Positions 1 through 9,272 of a stretch of DNA of 64,000 bases are shown piece by piece. Each line of letters begins with the position of its first letter. Within the stretch, counting starts at the first letter, position 1. This DNA is from CBDANZ01 sp965197865. GTDB taxonomy: Bacteria > Acidobacteriota > Vicinamibacteria > Vicinamibacterales > CAVVIG01. Under the pieces are notes generated by a model. That model was not told the DNA's origin, did not search any database, and saw only the letters and a list, made by a program, of their open reading frames with translations. A program made the position numbers and the translations under genes. The stretch spans positions 496,001 to 560,000 of the forward strand of contig CBDANZ010000002.1 in NCBI GenBank assembly GCA_965197865.1, read 5' to 3'.

Positions 1-18
1 TTACGCCGAGGATCCGAC

Positions 19-864
19 ATGAACATGAAGGGGATCTGTTCCGTGCTGATGGTGGCACTCCTGAGCGCCCTGAGCGTGAGCGCGCAGAGGGATGAACCCA
101 TTCCACCCATTCCTCAGGACCTTCCGACGAAGAATCCACTCGAGGGGAACGTCGAAGCCATCCGTTCCGGCACGAGTATGTATCGCCAGAAGTGCGCGGA
201 CTGCCACGGCTGGGACGCGAGAGGCGTCCGTGGCCCCGACCTGACACAGGTCTGGGCCTCCGGCAGAACCGACGACGGCCTTTTCCGGACCCTCCGGACC
301 GGCATAGCCGGCACAGAGATGCCCCCTGCGGGCGGCTTCGGCGGCACGTCCGACGAAGAAATCTGGAAGATGTTGGCGTATCTGCGGACGCTGGCCGCGC
401 CAGCCCCCAGCGATCCCCCGCGCGGCAATGCCCAGAGCGGCGAAAACATCTTCCAGGGGAAGTGCGCCAGCTGTCACCGTGTGGACGGGCACGGCGGTCG
501 GCTCGGTCCCGATTTGTCGCGTGTCGGAGTGTCGCGCGCGCGCGCCGCGCTGACCCGGCAGATTCGCGGCGCGGTCGAGGACTTCGCGGCTGGCTACGAG
601 CCGGTCACGCTGACCACCCCGACCGGCCAGCAGATCCATGGCGTGAAGAAAAACGAAGATCTGTTTTCCGTGCAGATCATGGACACACGCGAGCGAATTC
701 AGGGCTACCTTCGTGAAGACATGCGCACAGTGACGAACGAGCAGCGATCGTCGATGCCGGTGTTTGGGGTCGACAAGCTCACCGAAAGCGACCTCGACGA
801 CCTGCTGGCGTATCTTGCGACGCTGCGCGGCGCGAGCACCGCCGTGCCCACCGACGGTACGTAA
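19..864 (+). CDS. Periplasmic di-heme cytochrome c
   Basis: A 281-residue exported protein with two c-type haem sites. After a signal peptide (about residues 1-22, ending near VSAQ) there are two similar cytochrome c domains. The first has CADCH at 59-63 and the second CASCH at 149-153. Candidate axial methionines lie in TEMPPAG and SSMPVFG downstream of each haem site. Family knowledge says such proteins shuttle electrons from periplasmic dehydrogenases to the respiratory chain. It lies directly upstream of, and in the same direction as, a PQQ dehydrogenase that has no haem domain of its own, so I infer it is that enzyme's electron acceptor. The start follows a purine-rich CGAGGA about 5 bases upstream. 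Family assignment is firm; the partnership is inference. Confidence 0.9.
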   Translation: MNMKGICSVLMVALLSALSVSAQRDEPIPPIPQDLPTKNPLEGNVEAIRSGTSMYRQKCADCHGWDARGVRGPDLTQVWASGRTDDGLFRTLRTGIAGTEMPPAGGFGGTSDEEIWKMLAYLRTLAAPAPSDPPRGNAQSGENIFQGKCASCHRVDGHGGRLGPDLSRVGVSRARAALTRQIRGAVEDFAAGYEPVTLTTPTGQQIHGVKKNEDLFSVQIMDTRERIQGYLREDMRTVTNEQRSSMPVFGVDKLTESDLDDLLAYLATLRGASTAVPTDGT

Positions 865-989
865 TGCACATGGGCGCCGGGGGTTGTCCAGATGCGGGTG
901 CGGCGTTCAGGCCCGACCAAGCGGTCGCTGCGCGGACCCACGTCACCCCGGTCGTCAGACCGAGCGTTCAAAGGAAAGGTAAGACACGT

Positions 990-2675
990 ATGCGTGCGAT
1001 CGTCGCTCGTCTCGTCTCGATCACGATCCTGACCGGCATTGTCGGTGCCGTACTCGTGGGTGCCGTTGTTGTCGGCGCTCAGCAGCCGCGGCCGGCGGGG
1101 CCGGCGGTGGTGACGACTCAGGATCTGCTGGACGGCTTGAAGGACGCGAGCCGCTGGCTGCTGGTCGGGGGCAACTACAGCGCGCAGCGCCACAGCCCCT
1201 TGACGCAAATCACCCCCGCGAACGTGCAGCGGCTCCAGCCGCAGTGGACATTCCAGACCAACACGCTCGGCTCGTTCGAGACGACGTCGCTGCTCCTCGA
1301 CAACGTCCTCTATATCACCGGACCGAGCGGCACCAACAGCCTGGCGTGGGCGCTCGACGCGCGCACGGGACGGCAGATTTGGCGGTATCGACGCGAGCTC
1401 CCGAGCGACCTCGCCTGCTGCAGGGTGAATCGCGGTTTAGGCGTCCTTGGCGATCACCTGTTCATGACGACGCGTGACGCCCACCTGCTCGCGCTTGACA
1501 GGAAGACGGGCGCCCTCGTGTGGGACGTGACGATGGCGGATTACAAGAGCGGCTATGGGGCGACGATCGCGCCGCTCGTCGTGAAGGACAAGGTGATCGT
1601 GGGCGCCATGGGCGCCGAATACGCGATTCGCAGCTTTATCGATGCGTACGACGCGCAGACCGGCAAGCGCGCGTGGCGCTTCTACACGATCCCTGGGCCG
1701 GGCGAACCGGGGCATGAGACATGGGCCGGTGACTCGTGGCAGCGGGGTGGAGGGTCGGTCTGGCAGACGGGCAGCTACGATCCGGAGCTGAACCTCGTGT
1801 ATTACGGGATTGGCAATCCGGCTCCGGACTACAACGGGGAAGTGCGTAAGGGCGACAACCTGTATACGGCCTCGCTGGTGGCGCTCGACCCGGACAGCGG
1901 CCGGCTGCGCTGGCATTATCAGTTCACCCCGCATGACTTGCACGACTGGGACGCGGCGCAGGTGCCGGTCCTAGGCGATCTGACGATCGAGGGCCAGCCG
2001 CGCAAGGTCGTGATGATGGCGAACCGCAACGGCTTCTTCTACACGCTTGATCGGACGAACGGGAAGCTCCTGGTCGCCAAGCCGTTTGTGGAGACCACCT
2101 GGGCCAAAGAGATTGGTCCGGATGGTCGGCCCGTTCTCCTGCCGGGTTACGTCCCGAGTGAAAAGGGCGAGTTCACATGTCCGGATCTGATGGGCGGCAC
2201 CAACGCCAATCCTCCATCGTTCGATCCCGCCCAGCGGCTCTTCTTCGTGGCGGCGCGCGAGTCGTGCGCCACCTTCTATGCGTACACGCCCGACTTGACG
2301 CCACCGGGAGAGCCGTACGTCGGCGGCGCCACCGCGCAGGCCGGCGGTCGGGAGAAGAACTGGGGTGCGCTGCGCGCGATTGATCCCACGACCGCCGAGC
2401 GACGCTGGGAGTTTAGGTATCCCACTCCGGGGACATCGGGCGTGCTGAGCACCGCGTCAGGTCTGGTCTTCGTCGGCGACAACGAAGGCCACGTACTGGC
2501 GCTCGACTCCCGCACTGGCAAGCTATTGTGGCGGTATCAGATGGGGTCGAACCTCCGACAAACGGCTCCGACCACGTACATGGTGGATGGCCGGCAGCAC
2601 CTCCTCATCCCGGCTGGCGCCACGCTAACCGCGTGGGCACTGCCCGATGTGCCACGGGTTCCGAACATCCCTTGA
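990..2675 (+). CDS. PQQ-dependent alcohol dehydrogenase-like quinoprotein
   Basis: An eight-bladed quinoprotein of 561 residues, exported (hydrophobic n-terminal segment ending near VVGAQQ). It should oxidise alcohols or related substrates in the periplasm using PQQ. It carries the vicinal cysteine pair (LACCRVN) typical of methanol/ethanol dehydrogenases, a metal-ligand GNPAP motif, and HDLHDWDAA at the catalytic loop. There the first Asp after His is the expected base, and an Asp two residues later matches the extra ligand of lanthanide-dependent XoxF/ExaF enzymes. There is no C-terminal cytochrome domain; the upstream di-heme cytochrome probably serves. The frame is open upstream to 864, but the ATG at 990 has an AAGGAAAGG ribosome site and gives a proper signal peptide, so I chose it. 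Substrate unknown. Confidence 0.88.
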   Translation: MRAIVARLVSITILTGIVGAVLVGAVVVGAQQPRPAGPAVVTTQDLLDGLKDASRWLLVGGNYSAQRHSPLTQITPANVQRLQPQWTFQTNTLGSFETTSLLLDNVLYITGPSGTNSLAWALDARTGRQIWRYRRELPSDLACCRVNRGLGVLGDHLFMTTRDAHLLALDRKTGALVWDVTMADYKSGYGATIAPLVVKDKVIVGAMGAEYAIRSFIDAYDAQTGKRAWRFYTIPGPGEPGHETWAGDSWQRGGGSVWQTGSYDPELNLVYYGIGNPAPDYNGEVRKGDNLYTASLVALDPDSGRLRWHYQFTPHDLHDWDAAQVPVLGDLTIEGQPRKVVMMANRNGFFYTLDRTNGKLLVAKPFVETTWAKEIGPDGRPVLLPGYVPSEKGEFTCPDLMGGTNANPPSFDPAQRLFFVAARESCATFYAYTPDLTPPGEPYVGGATAQAGGREKNWGALRAIDPTTAERRWEFRYPTPGTSGVLSTASGLVFVGDNEGHVLALDSRTGKLLWRYQMGSNLRQTAPTTYMVDGRQHLLIPAGATLTAWALPDVPRVPNIP

Positions 2676-2738
2676 TAGGCATGGCCCTTCCAAGGGGACG
2701 GCTCACGTAGGGGTCTAGGCTCGTTTCATCGCAGTGAC

Positions 2739-4067
2739 TCAACGACTCGCGGGTACCCGGAGATCCCGGAAGAACGCGCGGATGTCGTCGACCAATAATT
2801 CTGGTTCCTCAAGTGCCGCAAAATGGCCACCCCGCGGCATTTCGGTCCATCTCACAAGGTTGTACCGCGCTTCTAGCCAGCGAACTGGCGTGAACACGGC
2901 CTCCCTCGGAAACTGGGCGCACGCCGTCGGCACCGTCACGCGCTGACGCTCACGTCTTGGACGGTGCCGGCCCTCATAATAGAAACGAGCGGCCGACGTC
3001 GGCGTTTGGGTTACCCAGTACAGAGTGATATTGGTCAAGAGTTCGTCCTTCGTGAACCTCCGCGCAAGATCGCCGTTAGGGTCGCCAGACGTCTGGCTCG
3101 TGCGGTCGTCCGGGTCGATGCTCCACGCCCGAAATTTTTCGACGATCCAGGCAGCCAGGCCTATCGGCGAGTCGTTCAACGCGAAGCCGAGCGTCTGCGG
3201 TTTCGTGCCCTGAAGGTGACTGTATCCGGTTTCCTCTGCGGGGAGCTGACGCCGCCTGGCGAGCTGTTCCGGCGGCACACCAGCCGTGGGGTCGGCGACT
3301 CCTGGCGGCGGCCCGCCGCCGCAGAAGTTCAGATGGAGGCCTGCCACATGCGCAGGATCTTGAATCGCGATCTGGGCACTAATCCCTGCTCCGATGTCGC
3401 CACCTTGCGTGCCGTATCGTGTGTACCCGAGCCGGGCCATGAGTTTGACTAGAATCCCGGCGATTCGTTCGGAGTGATATCCCGGCTGACGAGGCTTGTC
3501 GGAGAAACCGTAACCAGGGATGGAAGGAACTACCAGATCGAACGCATCTTCTGGACGGCCACCGTGGCTGCCCGGATCGGTGAGCGGCTCGATGATCTTC
3601 GCGAACTCCGCGAACGAGCCGGGCCAACCATGCGTGATGATCAGCGGAAAGGCTTGCGGCTGTTTGGCGCGGCGATGGATGAAGTGAATGTCGAGTCCAT
3701 CGATGTTTGTTTTAAATTGTTCGAAACGGTTGAGACGCCGCTCCTGTTCGCGCCAGTCGAACGTGTCACGCCAGTAGGTTACCAGCTCCCTCATATAGGC
3801 GAGATTGGCCCCATAGCTCCAGCCCACACCTTCGAGTTCGTCTGGGAACCGCGCGTTGATCAGCCGCTGTTTTAAGTCGGCCAGTACAGCGTCCGGGACG
3901 CGAATAGTGAATGGCACGACACGCGCATCTGCGGACGTTTGCTCTGCAGTCACTCCCGAAATAGCGGGAGCCTCCGGCGACGCCATGCGGCCCGCCTGAA
4001 CCCCAACACCCGCAACGACGACCAAGATCATCCCGACCCACGTCTTCCACGGAACACTGAACCGCAT
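2739..4067 (-). CDS. Exported epoxide hydrolase, alpha/beta fold
   Basis: A 442-residue protein with a signal peptide, then the N-terminal lid domain characteristic of epoxide hydrolases (PFTIRVPD, about residues 50-150) and an alpha/beta-hydrolase core. HGWPGS forms the oxyanion region. The nucleophile elbow TQGGDIGAG supplies the Asp nucleophile, and a late GGHFAALEEPE supplies the catalytic His. These enzymes open epoxides to diols through an alkyl-enzyme ester; juvenile-hormone and microsomal-type hydrolases share this lid. Export is unusual, since most bacterial relatives are cytoplasmic. The start at 4067 sits 6 bases after AAGGAGG; an ATG 18 bases upstream lacks this. It converges with the quinoprotein gene at 990-2675. 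Fold and reaction class are secure; substrate unknown. Confidence 0.9.
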   Translation of the reverse strand: MRFSVPWKTWVGMILVVVAGVGVQAGRMASPEAPAISGVTAEQTSADARVVPFTIRVPDAVLADLKQRLINARFPDELEGVGWSYGANLAYMRELVTYWRDTFDWREQERRLNRFEQFKTNIDGLDIHFIHRRAKQPQAFPLIITHGWPGSFAEFAKIIEPLTDPGSHGGRPEDAFDLVVPSIPGYGFSDKPRQPGYHSERIAGILVKLMARLGYTRYGTQGGDIGAGISAQIAIQDPAHVAGLHLNFCGGGPPPGVADPTAGVPPEQLARRRQLPAEETGYSHLQGTKPQTLGFALNDSPIGLAAWIVEKFRAWSIDPDDRTSQTSGDPNGDLARRFTKDELLTNITLYWVTQTPTSAARFYYEGRHRPRRERQRVTVPTACAQFPREAVFTPVRWLEARYNLVRWTEMPRGGHFAALEEPELLVDDIRAFFRDLRVPASR

Positions 4068-4246
4068 CGGACCCTCCTTAGTCATGCGTCGTCACTTCCC
4101 GTTACTTCTTCTGCGAACCCGCTTCTATGAGGGCGCCAGTGCCTTCGTGAACCCGGGGGACCCACCTGCTGCCCCAGGCGACCCACGCGGACTCATCACA
4201 ATGGCGCGACAGGATACCAGTTACTAGCTCAGTGGGTACAAGCCCC

Positions 4247-4410
4247 TAGCAGTCCGTGGTGAAAGTCCGTCTGCATTCGACGAGCGATGCATCCTCGTGG
4301 CCTGCGTTGCTCCTCAATCAAATACAGGCGGTATTCTCGGTCGTCGCGCCTTGCCCGTGAGGCGCCTCGCTCGTCTCGGTGCAGCGCCCGACTTTCACCA
4401 CGGACTGCTA
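4247..4410. mobile_element. MITE copy 1, IS630/Tc1-like, CTAG target
   Basis: A non-coding element of about 160 bp bounded by perfect inverted repeats: CAGTCCGTGGTGAAAGTC near 4250-4267 and its reverse complement at 4390-4407. Both ends sit in CTAG (4246-4249 and 4408-4411), which fits insertion at CTAG with TA duplication as known for IS630-family elements. The interior has no plausible ORF. A second copy lies at 59294-60826, where an IS110 element has inserted into it. The duplicated locus at 20890-20910 preserves the empty site. It lies just downstream of a DUF5916 gene remnant. Confidence 0.85.
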
Positions 4411-4431
4411 GGTTGGCATCATGATACCGAC

Positions 4432-4551
4432 CTAGAACCTGATCAGGTGATTGACTTTGACAACGACCGCCCGGTTCGCGAGCGCTGGAAACCTGGCGGC
4501 CAGCGTATCCCGCTGTTCGTTGAACACCACGAACAGCTCGCTGTCGGGCCG
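4432..4551 (-). pseudogene. DUF5916 protein remnant, last 39 codons
   Basis: Thirty-nine codons plus stop matching the C-terminus of the DUF5916 protein encoded at 34434-38855. SELFVVFNEQRDTLA is identical apart from flanks, and the end NHLIRF corresponds to NRLVRF. Sequence upstream of this stretch no longer matches, so only the final outer strands of the beta-barrel remain. The element at 4247-4410 begins just beyond the stop codon. It is certainly non-functional. It is one of three DUF5916 loci in the window. Confidence 0.85.
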
Positions 4552-4671
4552 CCGCATCATACACCCTTTGTCAGAAGTCACAACTCGCGACGCCGTTTCG
4601 CGACCGCAATGACGGAAGAGTGCGGTCACCATCTGAGCATCTGATTGTGGTGAGGTCCTGCGGGGCAAGAA

Positions 4672-5400
4672 CTATTTGTTCCAGCTTTCAACGATCCAGC
4701 GTCCGGCACGGCGCAGGGCATTCACGTAGCGACCCATCTCGTAGTGCCCGACCCCACCGAGCGCCTCGAACCGGACGGGGCGTCCGAGCGATGCCAGTTG
4801 GCGGGCATTCCGTTCTGCCGGCCCGAAGGGTACGACCTGATCGTCGCGGCTGTGAATGATGTAGGTGGGAATGATTCCGAGGCGGTCAAGGGGTTCGTCG
4901 CCGACGGAGGCCGCCACAGGGACCGCCGCGGTAAAGAGATCGGCGTGATGCGAGGCCATGAACCAGGTGCCGCGCCCGCCCATGCTGAAGCCGGTGACCA
5001 GAATCCGACGGCGATCAATAGCGTACTCCTGACGCACCGCTACGAGCAGTGCCAGGACCGCCCGGTCCGCTGTCAGATCGCCCCAGGAACGCGTCGGGCA
5101 GTCGGGAGCTAAGATGATGGCGCCCAAATCACCGAGCGCGGGGAGCACGACTTGCCGCATGAACGCGCTACCGTAGTAAGCGATTCGTCCGCCCCCCGGG
5201 TGCAGCGCCAACACCAGCGGGCGCGGTTCACTTGGACTGACTCGATCCGGGACCGAGATGCCGTAGGTGATCGATCCGACCTCCGCAACGTGCAGTGTGC
5301 GATTCTGGATCTGCCCAGACACCGCAGCGTTCGACTGCGCAATCAACACGGCGACAAGCAGAAGCTTCATGCTCCCTTGACCGAGCGTTGTCGTCGTCAT
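4672..5400 (-). CDS. Exported alpha/beta-hydrolase esterase
   Basis: A 242-residue carboxylesterase or depolymerase-like enzyme of the phospholipase/PHB-depolymerase type. A signal peptide precedes ALHPGGG (oxyanion region, about residue 68). The nucleophile elbow GFSMGGRG holds the catalytic Ser, SRDDQVVP the Asp and GVGHYEMG the His, so the triad is complete. It probably cleaves small esters outside the cytoplasm; the substrate cannot be read from sequence. ATG at 5400 follows GGAGG with a short gap. An internal ATG at 5370 would give a tidier signal peptide but has its purine tract too close, so the start is uncertain by ten residues. The 3' side carries the DUF5916 remnant and MITE. Confidence 0.85.
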   Translation of the reverse strand: MTTTTLGQGSMKLLLVAVLIAQSNAAVSGQIQNRTLHVAEVGSITYGISVPDRVSPSEPRPLVLALHPGGGRIAYYGSAFMRQVVLPALGDLGAIILAPDCPTRSWGDLTADRAVLALLVAVRQEYAIDRRRILVTGFSMGGRGTWFMASHHADLFTAAVPVAASVGDEPLDRLGIIPTYIIHSRDDQVVPFGPAERNARQLASLGRPVRFEALGGVGHYEMGRYVNALRRAGRWIVESWNK

Positions 5401-5673
5401 GCACCTCCAGGATAGAAGACCATCGGTGCATCTTCAAGCCGGGGATCCGGACCACGGGCCTCACCTAGCTAAAGATGCCCGGAACGCCCACGAATCGGCG
5501 CGGGCGGGCTTCCGGCTCGCTGAGCATGCAGATCTTTACACGTCGAGCGCCTCAGGCTAAACTCTGCCTTGTTCCGTCAGACGCGGCCACGGGCTGGTAG
5601 AAAACACGGGGCCTACGGATTCCGGCGGCCGCCGCATCAGCCTCCGATGCAGATAACCGATATGGAGCATAAC

Positions 5674-7227
5674 GTGAACAGACTGAGGATCCTTGGCGTA
5701 ATCGTCGCGGGCGTGATTGTGTACGGTTGCGCGCAGTCAACCCCCGAACGACAGGTGCTGATCGACGCGGCGGAGGCGATGGGCGGCGAAGGGTCCTTGC
5801 GCGAGGCGACAAGCCTCGTGATCACAGGGAGGGGGCGTTCTTACCGCCCGGGGCAGCGCAGGAATCAGGCGGCCGCAACTCGGTACTCGTACTTTGAGGT
5901 CAGCGAGTACACGCGAGCGATCGATCTTCTCAACGAGCGCATGCGGACCGAGCTAGTGCGCACGACGGCTTACTATACGTCCAGTCCTTCGTCCGACCAG
6001 CGCCGCATCGCCGGTCTTGACGGTGCCGTAGCCTTCAACGTGAACAGCGAGGGCGAACAGCAGCGGGCGAACGACCAAGCGGCGAGCGCTCGCCGTGCCG
6101 GGCTGTACCACCATCCGCTCCCGCTTATCCGCCTCGCGCTCACTGATGGCAGCGGGGCGACGGTGAGCAATCTGCGGCAGGAGGAGGGGCACGACGTCGT
6201 CGACATCACGACGCCGGCCGACGAGACCTTCACACTGCATGTGAACAGCCAAACAAACTTACCCGCCAAGATCACGTCGGCCAGCTACAACACGAACCTG
6301 GGCGACGTCACGGTGTCGACAGAGTTCAGCAACTATGGCGAGTCGGACCGTGTCGGCGGCTCGCAGGTCCGACTCATGCTTCCGCGAACCATCAAGGGCA
6401 GCATGGAACGCCACCCGGTCGCCGAGTGGTTCGTGGCCAGCCGGATCGACGCCGAGCTGACCGATCTGACTGCTTCTGATGCCGTCAAGGCGGCGGCCGC
6501 CCCCGTGTTCCAGGCGAACGTCGAAGTCCAGGACATCTCCCCTGGCGTGTGGGCACTCACCGGGCAGTCGCACAACAGCGTGGTCGTCGAATTCCGCGAG
6601 TACGTCGTCCTCATCGAGGCGCCCCAGAACGACGTGCGGACGCGTGCCGTTATTGCCAAGGCGCGCGAGCTGGTACCGAATAAGCCGGTGCAGTACGTTG
6701 TCAACAGCCATCACCATTTCGATCACTCCGGCGGGATCCGCGCCGCCGTCGCTGAAGGGCTGACGGTTATCACCCACGAAAACAATCAGTCCTTCTTTGA
6801 GGAGATCACGACGCGCCCGCATACGATCGAGCAGGACCATCTCGCACAGAATGTCCGCCCATTGATGATCGAGACTGTGGAGGCCGATGGGATGTACGCG
6901 TTGCGAGATGGCACCCGCGTACTCGAAGTTTATCCCGTCACAGGCGACGTGCACGTGGACGACCTCCTAATGGTATATCTACGGCGAGAGCGGGTTCTGG
7001 TGGAGGCCGATGCATTCCATCCAGACCGGGCGGATGGGCCGTTTGCTGCGAACTTGCTCAACAACATCCAGGATCGCAGACTACGGGTGGATCGAGTGGT
7101 TTCGGTCCACGGAACGGTCCCCGCAACGCTACGCCAGCTCGAAGATGTCGCGAATAGGTTTCCGGCGCGGACTGGCGGTGCCCCAGCCAACCATGCCCAG
7201 GAGGATCCGCAGGCCAGCGGCAACTAA
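5674..7227 (+). CDS. MBL-fold hydrolase, probable lipoprotein
   Basis: A 518-residue protein. The N-terminus ends in VIVYGC, a lipobox-like site predicting a membrane-anchored periplasmic lipoprotein. Residues about 30-290 form a poorly conserved outer-membrane-lipoprotein-like region. The C-terminal part is a metallo-beta-lactamase domain with NSHHHFDHSGG (HxHxDH zinc ligands), then a GD and late VSVHGT that fit the remaining ligands. Members of this type hydrolyse esters, lactones or sulfate-like bonds; the exact reaction is unknown. I prefer GTG at 5674, which has GGAG six bases upstream and gives a clean lipoprotein signal. Longer ATG starts at 5569, 5650 and 5662 would bury it. A 16-G tract follows shortly after the stop codon. 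Confidence 0.8.
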   Translation: MNRLRILGVIVAGVIVYGCAQSTPERQVLIDAAEAMGGEGSLREATSLVITGRGRSYRPGQRRNQAAATRYSYFEVSEYTRAIDLLNERMRTELVRTTAYYTSSPSSDQRRIAGLDGAVAFNVNSEGEQQRANDQAASARRAGLYHHPLPLIRLALTDGSGATVSNLRQEEGHDVVDITTPADETFTLHVNSQTNLPAKITSASYNTNLGDVTVSTEFSNYGESDRVGGSQVRLMLPRTIKGSMERHPVAEWFVASRIDAELTDLTASDAVKAAAAPVFQANVEVQDISPGVWALTGQSHNSVVVEFREYVVLIEAPQNDVRTRAVIAKARELVPNKPVQYVVNSHHHFDHSGGIRAAVAEGLTVITHENNQSFFEEITTRPHTIEQDHLAQNVRPLMIETVEADGMYALRDGTRVLEVYPVTGDVHVDDLLMVYLRRERVLVEADAFHPDRADGPFAANLLNNIQDRRLRVDRVVSVHGTVPATLRQLEDVANRFPARTGGAPANHAQEDPQASGN

Positions 7228-7249
7228 CGCCTGATTCAAGAGCAGACGC

Positions 7250-7265
7250 GGGGGGGGGGGGGGGG
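7250..7265. repeat. 16-nt poly-G tract
   Basis: An uninterrupted run of 16 G between the MBL lipoprotein gene and a truncated dienelactone hydrolase remnant read from the other strand. The remnant's coding similarity stops exactly at this tract. It may mark a recombination joint, an assembly join, or a slippage-prone tract. A matching 16-C run lies at 18580-18595. Confidence 0.95.
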
Positions 7266-7780
7266 CACCGGAGCACCCCATAGAAGACCACCGCAACATT
7301 CAATGCCGGTTGCTGCGTTGCGTGCATGAAAGTTTGCGAACCGCCAAACCAGAAGCCGATCGCGGCGGTCTTGCTGCTGGCGGCCCGCAGCTTCAGCCTT
7401 TAGTCGCGGACCGCGTACAACTGTGCGATGATTTCCTCTCGCGTGAGCGGGTCCCAATAGCTTTGTCAACGTGGTTCGTCCAGGAAAGCGCTTCTCTGCC
7501 GCCGCCGTTCGCTCGGTAAGCAGATCCGCACAATGCCAGTGCACCCATCGGCCGCGAACTGACCGGCAACACTTCGAACCCCGTCATCGAAACCGCTAGC
7601 GCGTAGAGTCACGATGACGACCGGCGCGTTATCCCGGCGCTCCGGATACGAGACCCACAGGGTCAGAGGCGTCCCGTCAACAGTCGTCTTCGCAAACGCT
7701 CCATGCCGAGGAGAGGTGCTAAGACGTGCCTTCGCACCTTCCGAGGACGCCGGAAGGTTCCTGGGCGACGGCGTTTGAGT
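7266..7780 (-). pseudogene. Dienelactone hydrolase remnant
   Basis: Broken reading frames on the minus strand reconstruct part of an exported dienelactone hydrolase. One frame gives SPRHGAF, then LTLWVSYPERRDNAPVVIV and GQFAADG. A second frame gives DPLTREEIIAQLYAVRD followed by a stop. The same frame continues as LKLRAASSKTAAIGFWFGG and QPALNVAVVFYG. The order and spacing match the family, but at least one frameshift and one in-frame stop break it. The nucleophile elbow, normally GFCWGG, reads GFWFGG, so the catalytic Cys is gone too. The 3' third of the gene is missing, cut at the poly-G tract. Not functional. Confidence 0.75.
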
Positions 7781-8006
7781 TGATCCGGCAGCCACTGCTG
7801 CCTCGATCCGATGGCCGGCATGCGGATCCACGCCCATTAACGCTGCGGGGCCTTTCGCCACACCGGCCCGCCGCATCTGACCGGTCGAGATCCCAACAGA
7901 GTGACACTAACTTGATCTAGCGCGATACCCGCGATCGTCATCCCTAACCGCAGGTGCTCCTCCACGTTTGGGCCGTTACAGGAGAGTAGTTCCTATCTCC
8001 CTTCGG

Positions 8007-9272
8007 TCATTTTTCGGTGCCTGCAGATACCGGTTCGATCCTCAGTAAGGCTCCGTCATTCTCACTCGTCAACAGATATAGAAGGCCGTCGGGTCCTTGC
8101 TTCACAGCGCGGATCCGCTGCTTGAGCTCGGTAAGCAGCGACTCGCGACGCTGCGGCAACCCCCGATTGTTCAATGTCACGCGTTGGAGCTGTTTGCCCA
8201 CAAGCCCTCCCACGAAGAGGCTTCTCTTCCAGGCTGGAAATTGATTACCGGTGTAAAACGCCATACCCGAGATAGAGATCGAGGGCGCCCAGAACAGGAA
8301 CGGCTGCTCCATACCGGGCGCACAGGGTTGCTCCGACGTCGGACCAGAGGTGCCGTCGGTGAGGTCCCCGCTGTACGCGCGGCCGAAGGAAATCACCGGC
8401 CAGCCATAATTCCGACCGGGTCTGATGACGTTGACTTCATCGCCGCCTTGAGGGCCATTGTCGGTTAGCCAGAGCTCGCCCGTTTCTGGATGAATGACCA
8501 GGGCGACCGCGTTGCGAATGCCGAGCGCGTAGATCTCGGGTCTGTAGCCGGCCTGGCCGACGAAGGGATTATCTGGCGGAGCGCTGCCGTCGTCGTTGAG
8601 CCGCAGTACCTTCCCAGCGTGGTTACTTGGGTCCTGCGCACTGTCAGCCGTCCCGACGCGCGACCGTATTGGAATTCCGACCGCCATGTACAGTTTGCCG
8701 TCGCGGCCGAATGCGATCGCCGCCGCAGAGCTCGAACTCGTCCATGCGTCCGCCACGAACAGATCGCGAACTTCGGTGAGAACGGTCCCGCCGTCGAAAC
8801 GGCCGCGGGCAAGAGTGGCCGTCGAAACATCTTTCTCGCCCGGCTTCAGCTTGTAGTAGGTGAAGTAGACGAGCCTGTTTTCCGCAAAACGCGGGTGGAG
8901 GGCAATGTCCTGTAGACCTTTGTCGCGGATATTGGACACTTGAGGGATGCCGGCGATTGGCTGGGGATCCAGCACGCCGTTACGGACGATACGAAGGCGT
9001 CCAGGCCGCTCGGTGATGAGCATGTCGCCATTGGGCAAGAACGCGAGAGACCAGGGTTGGAAGAGACCCTTGAGCGCGACTACGCGGAATCGCTGGCTGC
9101 CGGAGTCGAAGATCTGCGGCTCGTCGGGTAGGGTGGGGCCACAGCACTGGTACTGATCTTCGGGGGGCGGCGGATTGGGCGCAAATTGGGCGTTGCTGGC
9201 GGCCACCACCAAGATGAGCGTGATGGCCACGAGAGCTGCAGTGGAGTGCTTCGGTGGGATCAAGTCCGACAT
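8007..9272 (-). CDS. PQQ-dependent sugar (sorbosone/glucose) dehydrogenase
   Basis: A 421-residue exported six-bladed propeller of the soluble glucose / L-sorbosone dehydrogenase family. Visible motifs are GLFQPWSLAFLPNG at the first blade, DKGLQDIALHP (family His near the PQQ site), YALGIRNAVALVIHP, LWLTDNGPQGGDEVN and GRNYGWPV, all in the usual order. It would oxidise aldoses or related sugars in the periplasm with PQQ. The start at 9272 follows AGGAGG by seven bases; an in-frame ATG 45 bases upstream lacks this. A truncated paralog lies at 26727-27149. It converges with the gene at 5674-7227, with the dienelactone hydrolase remnant between them. Confidence 0.9.
   Translation of the reverse strand: MSDLIPPKHSTAALVAITLILVVAASNAQFAPNPPPPEDQYQCCGPTLPDEPQIFDSGSQRFRVVALKGLFQPWSLAFLPNGDMLITERPGRLRIVRNGVLDPQPIAGIPQVSNIRDKGLQDIALHPRFAENRLVYFTYYKLKPGEKDVSTATLARGRFDGGTVLTEVRDLFVADAWTSSSSAAAIAFGRDGKLYMAVGIPIRSRVGTADSAQDPSNHAGKVLRLNDDGSAPPDNPFVGQAGYRPEIYALGIRNAVALVIHPETGELWLTDNGPQGGDEVNVIRPGRNYGWPVISFGRAYSGDLTDGTSGPTSEQPCAPGMEQPFLFWAPSISISGMAFYTGNQFPAWKRSLFVGGLVGKQLQRVTLNNRGLPQRRESLLTELKQRIRAVKQGPDGLLYLLTSENDGALLRIEPVSAGTEK

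Noticed and set aside
4247..4410. MITE considered as a structured RNA or CRISPR-like repeat
   Set aside because: Perfect terminal inverted repeats, CTAG flanks, a second copy and an empty site explain it as a transposable element. There are no spacers or repeated units.
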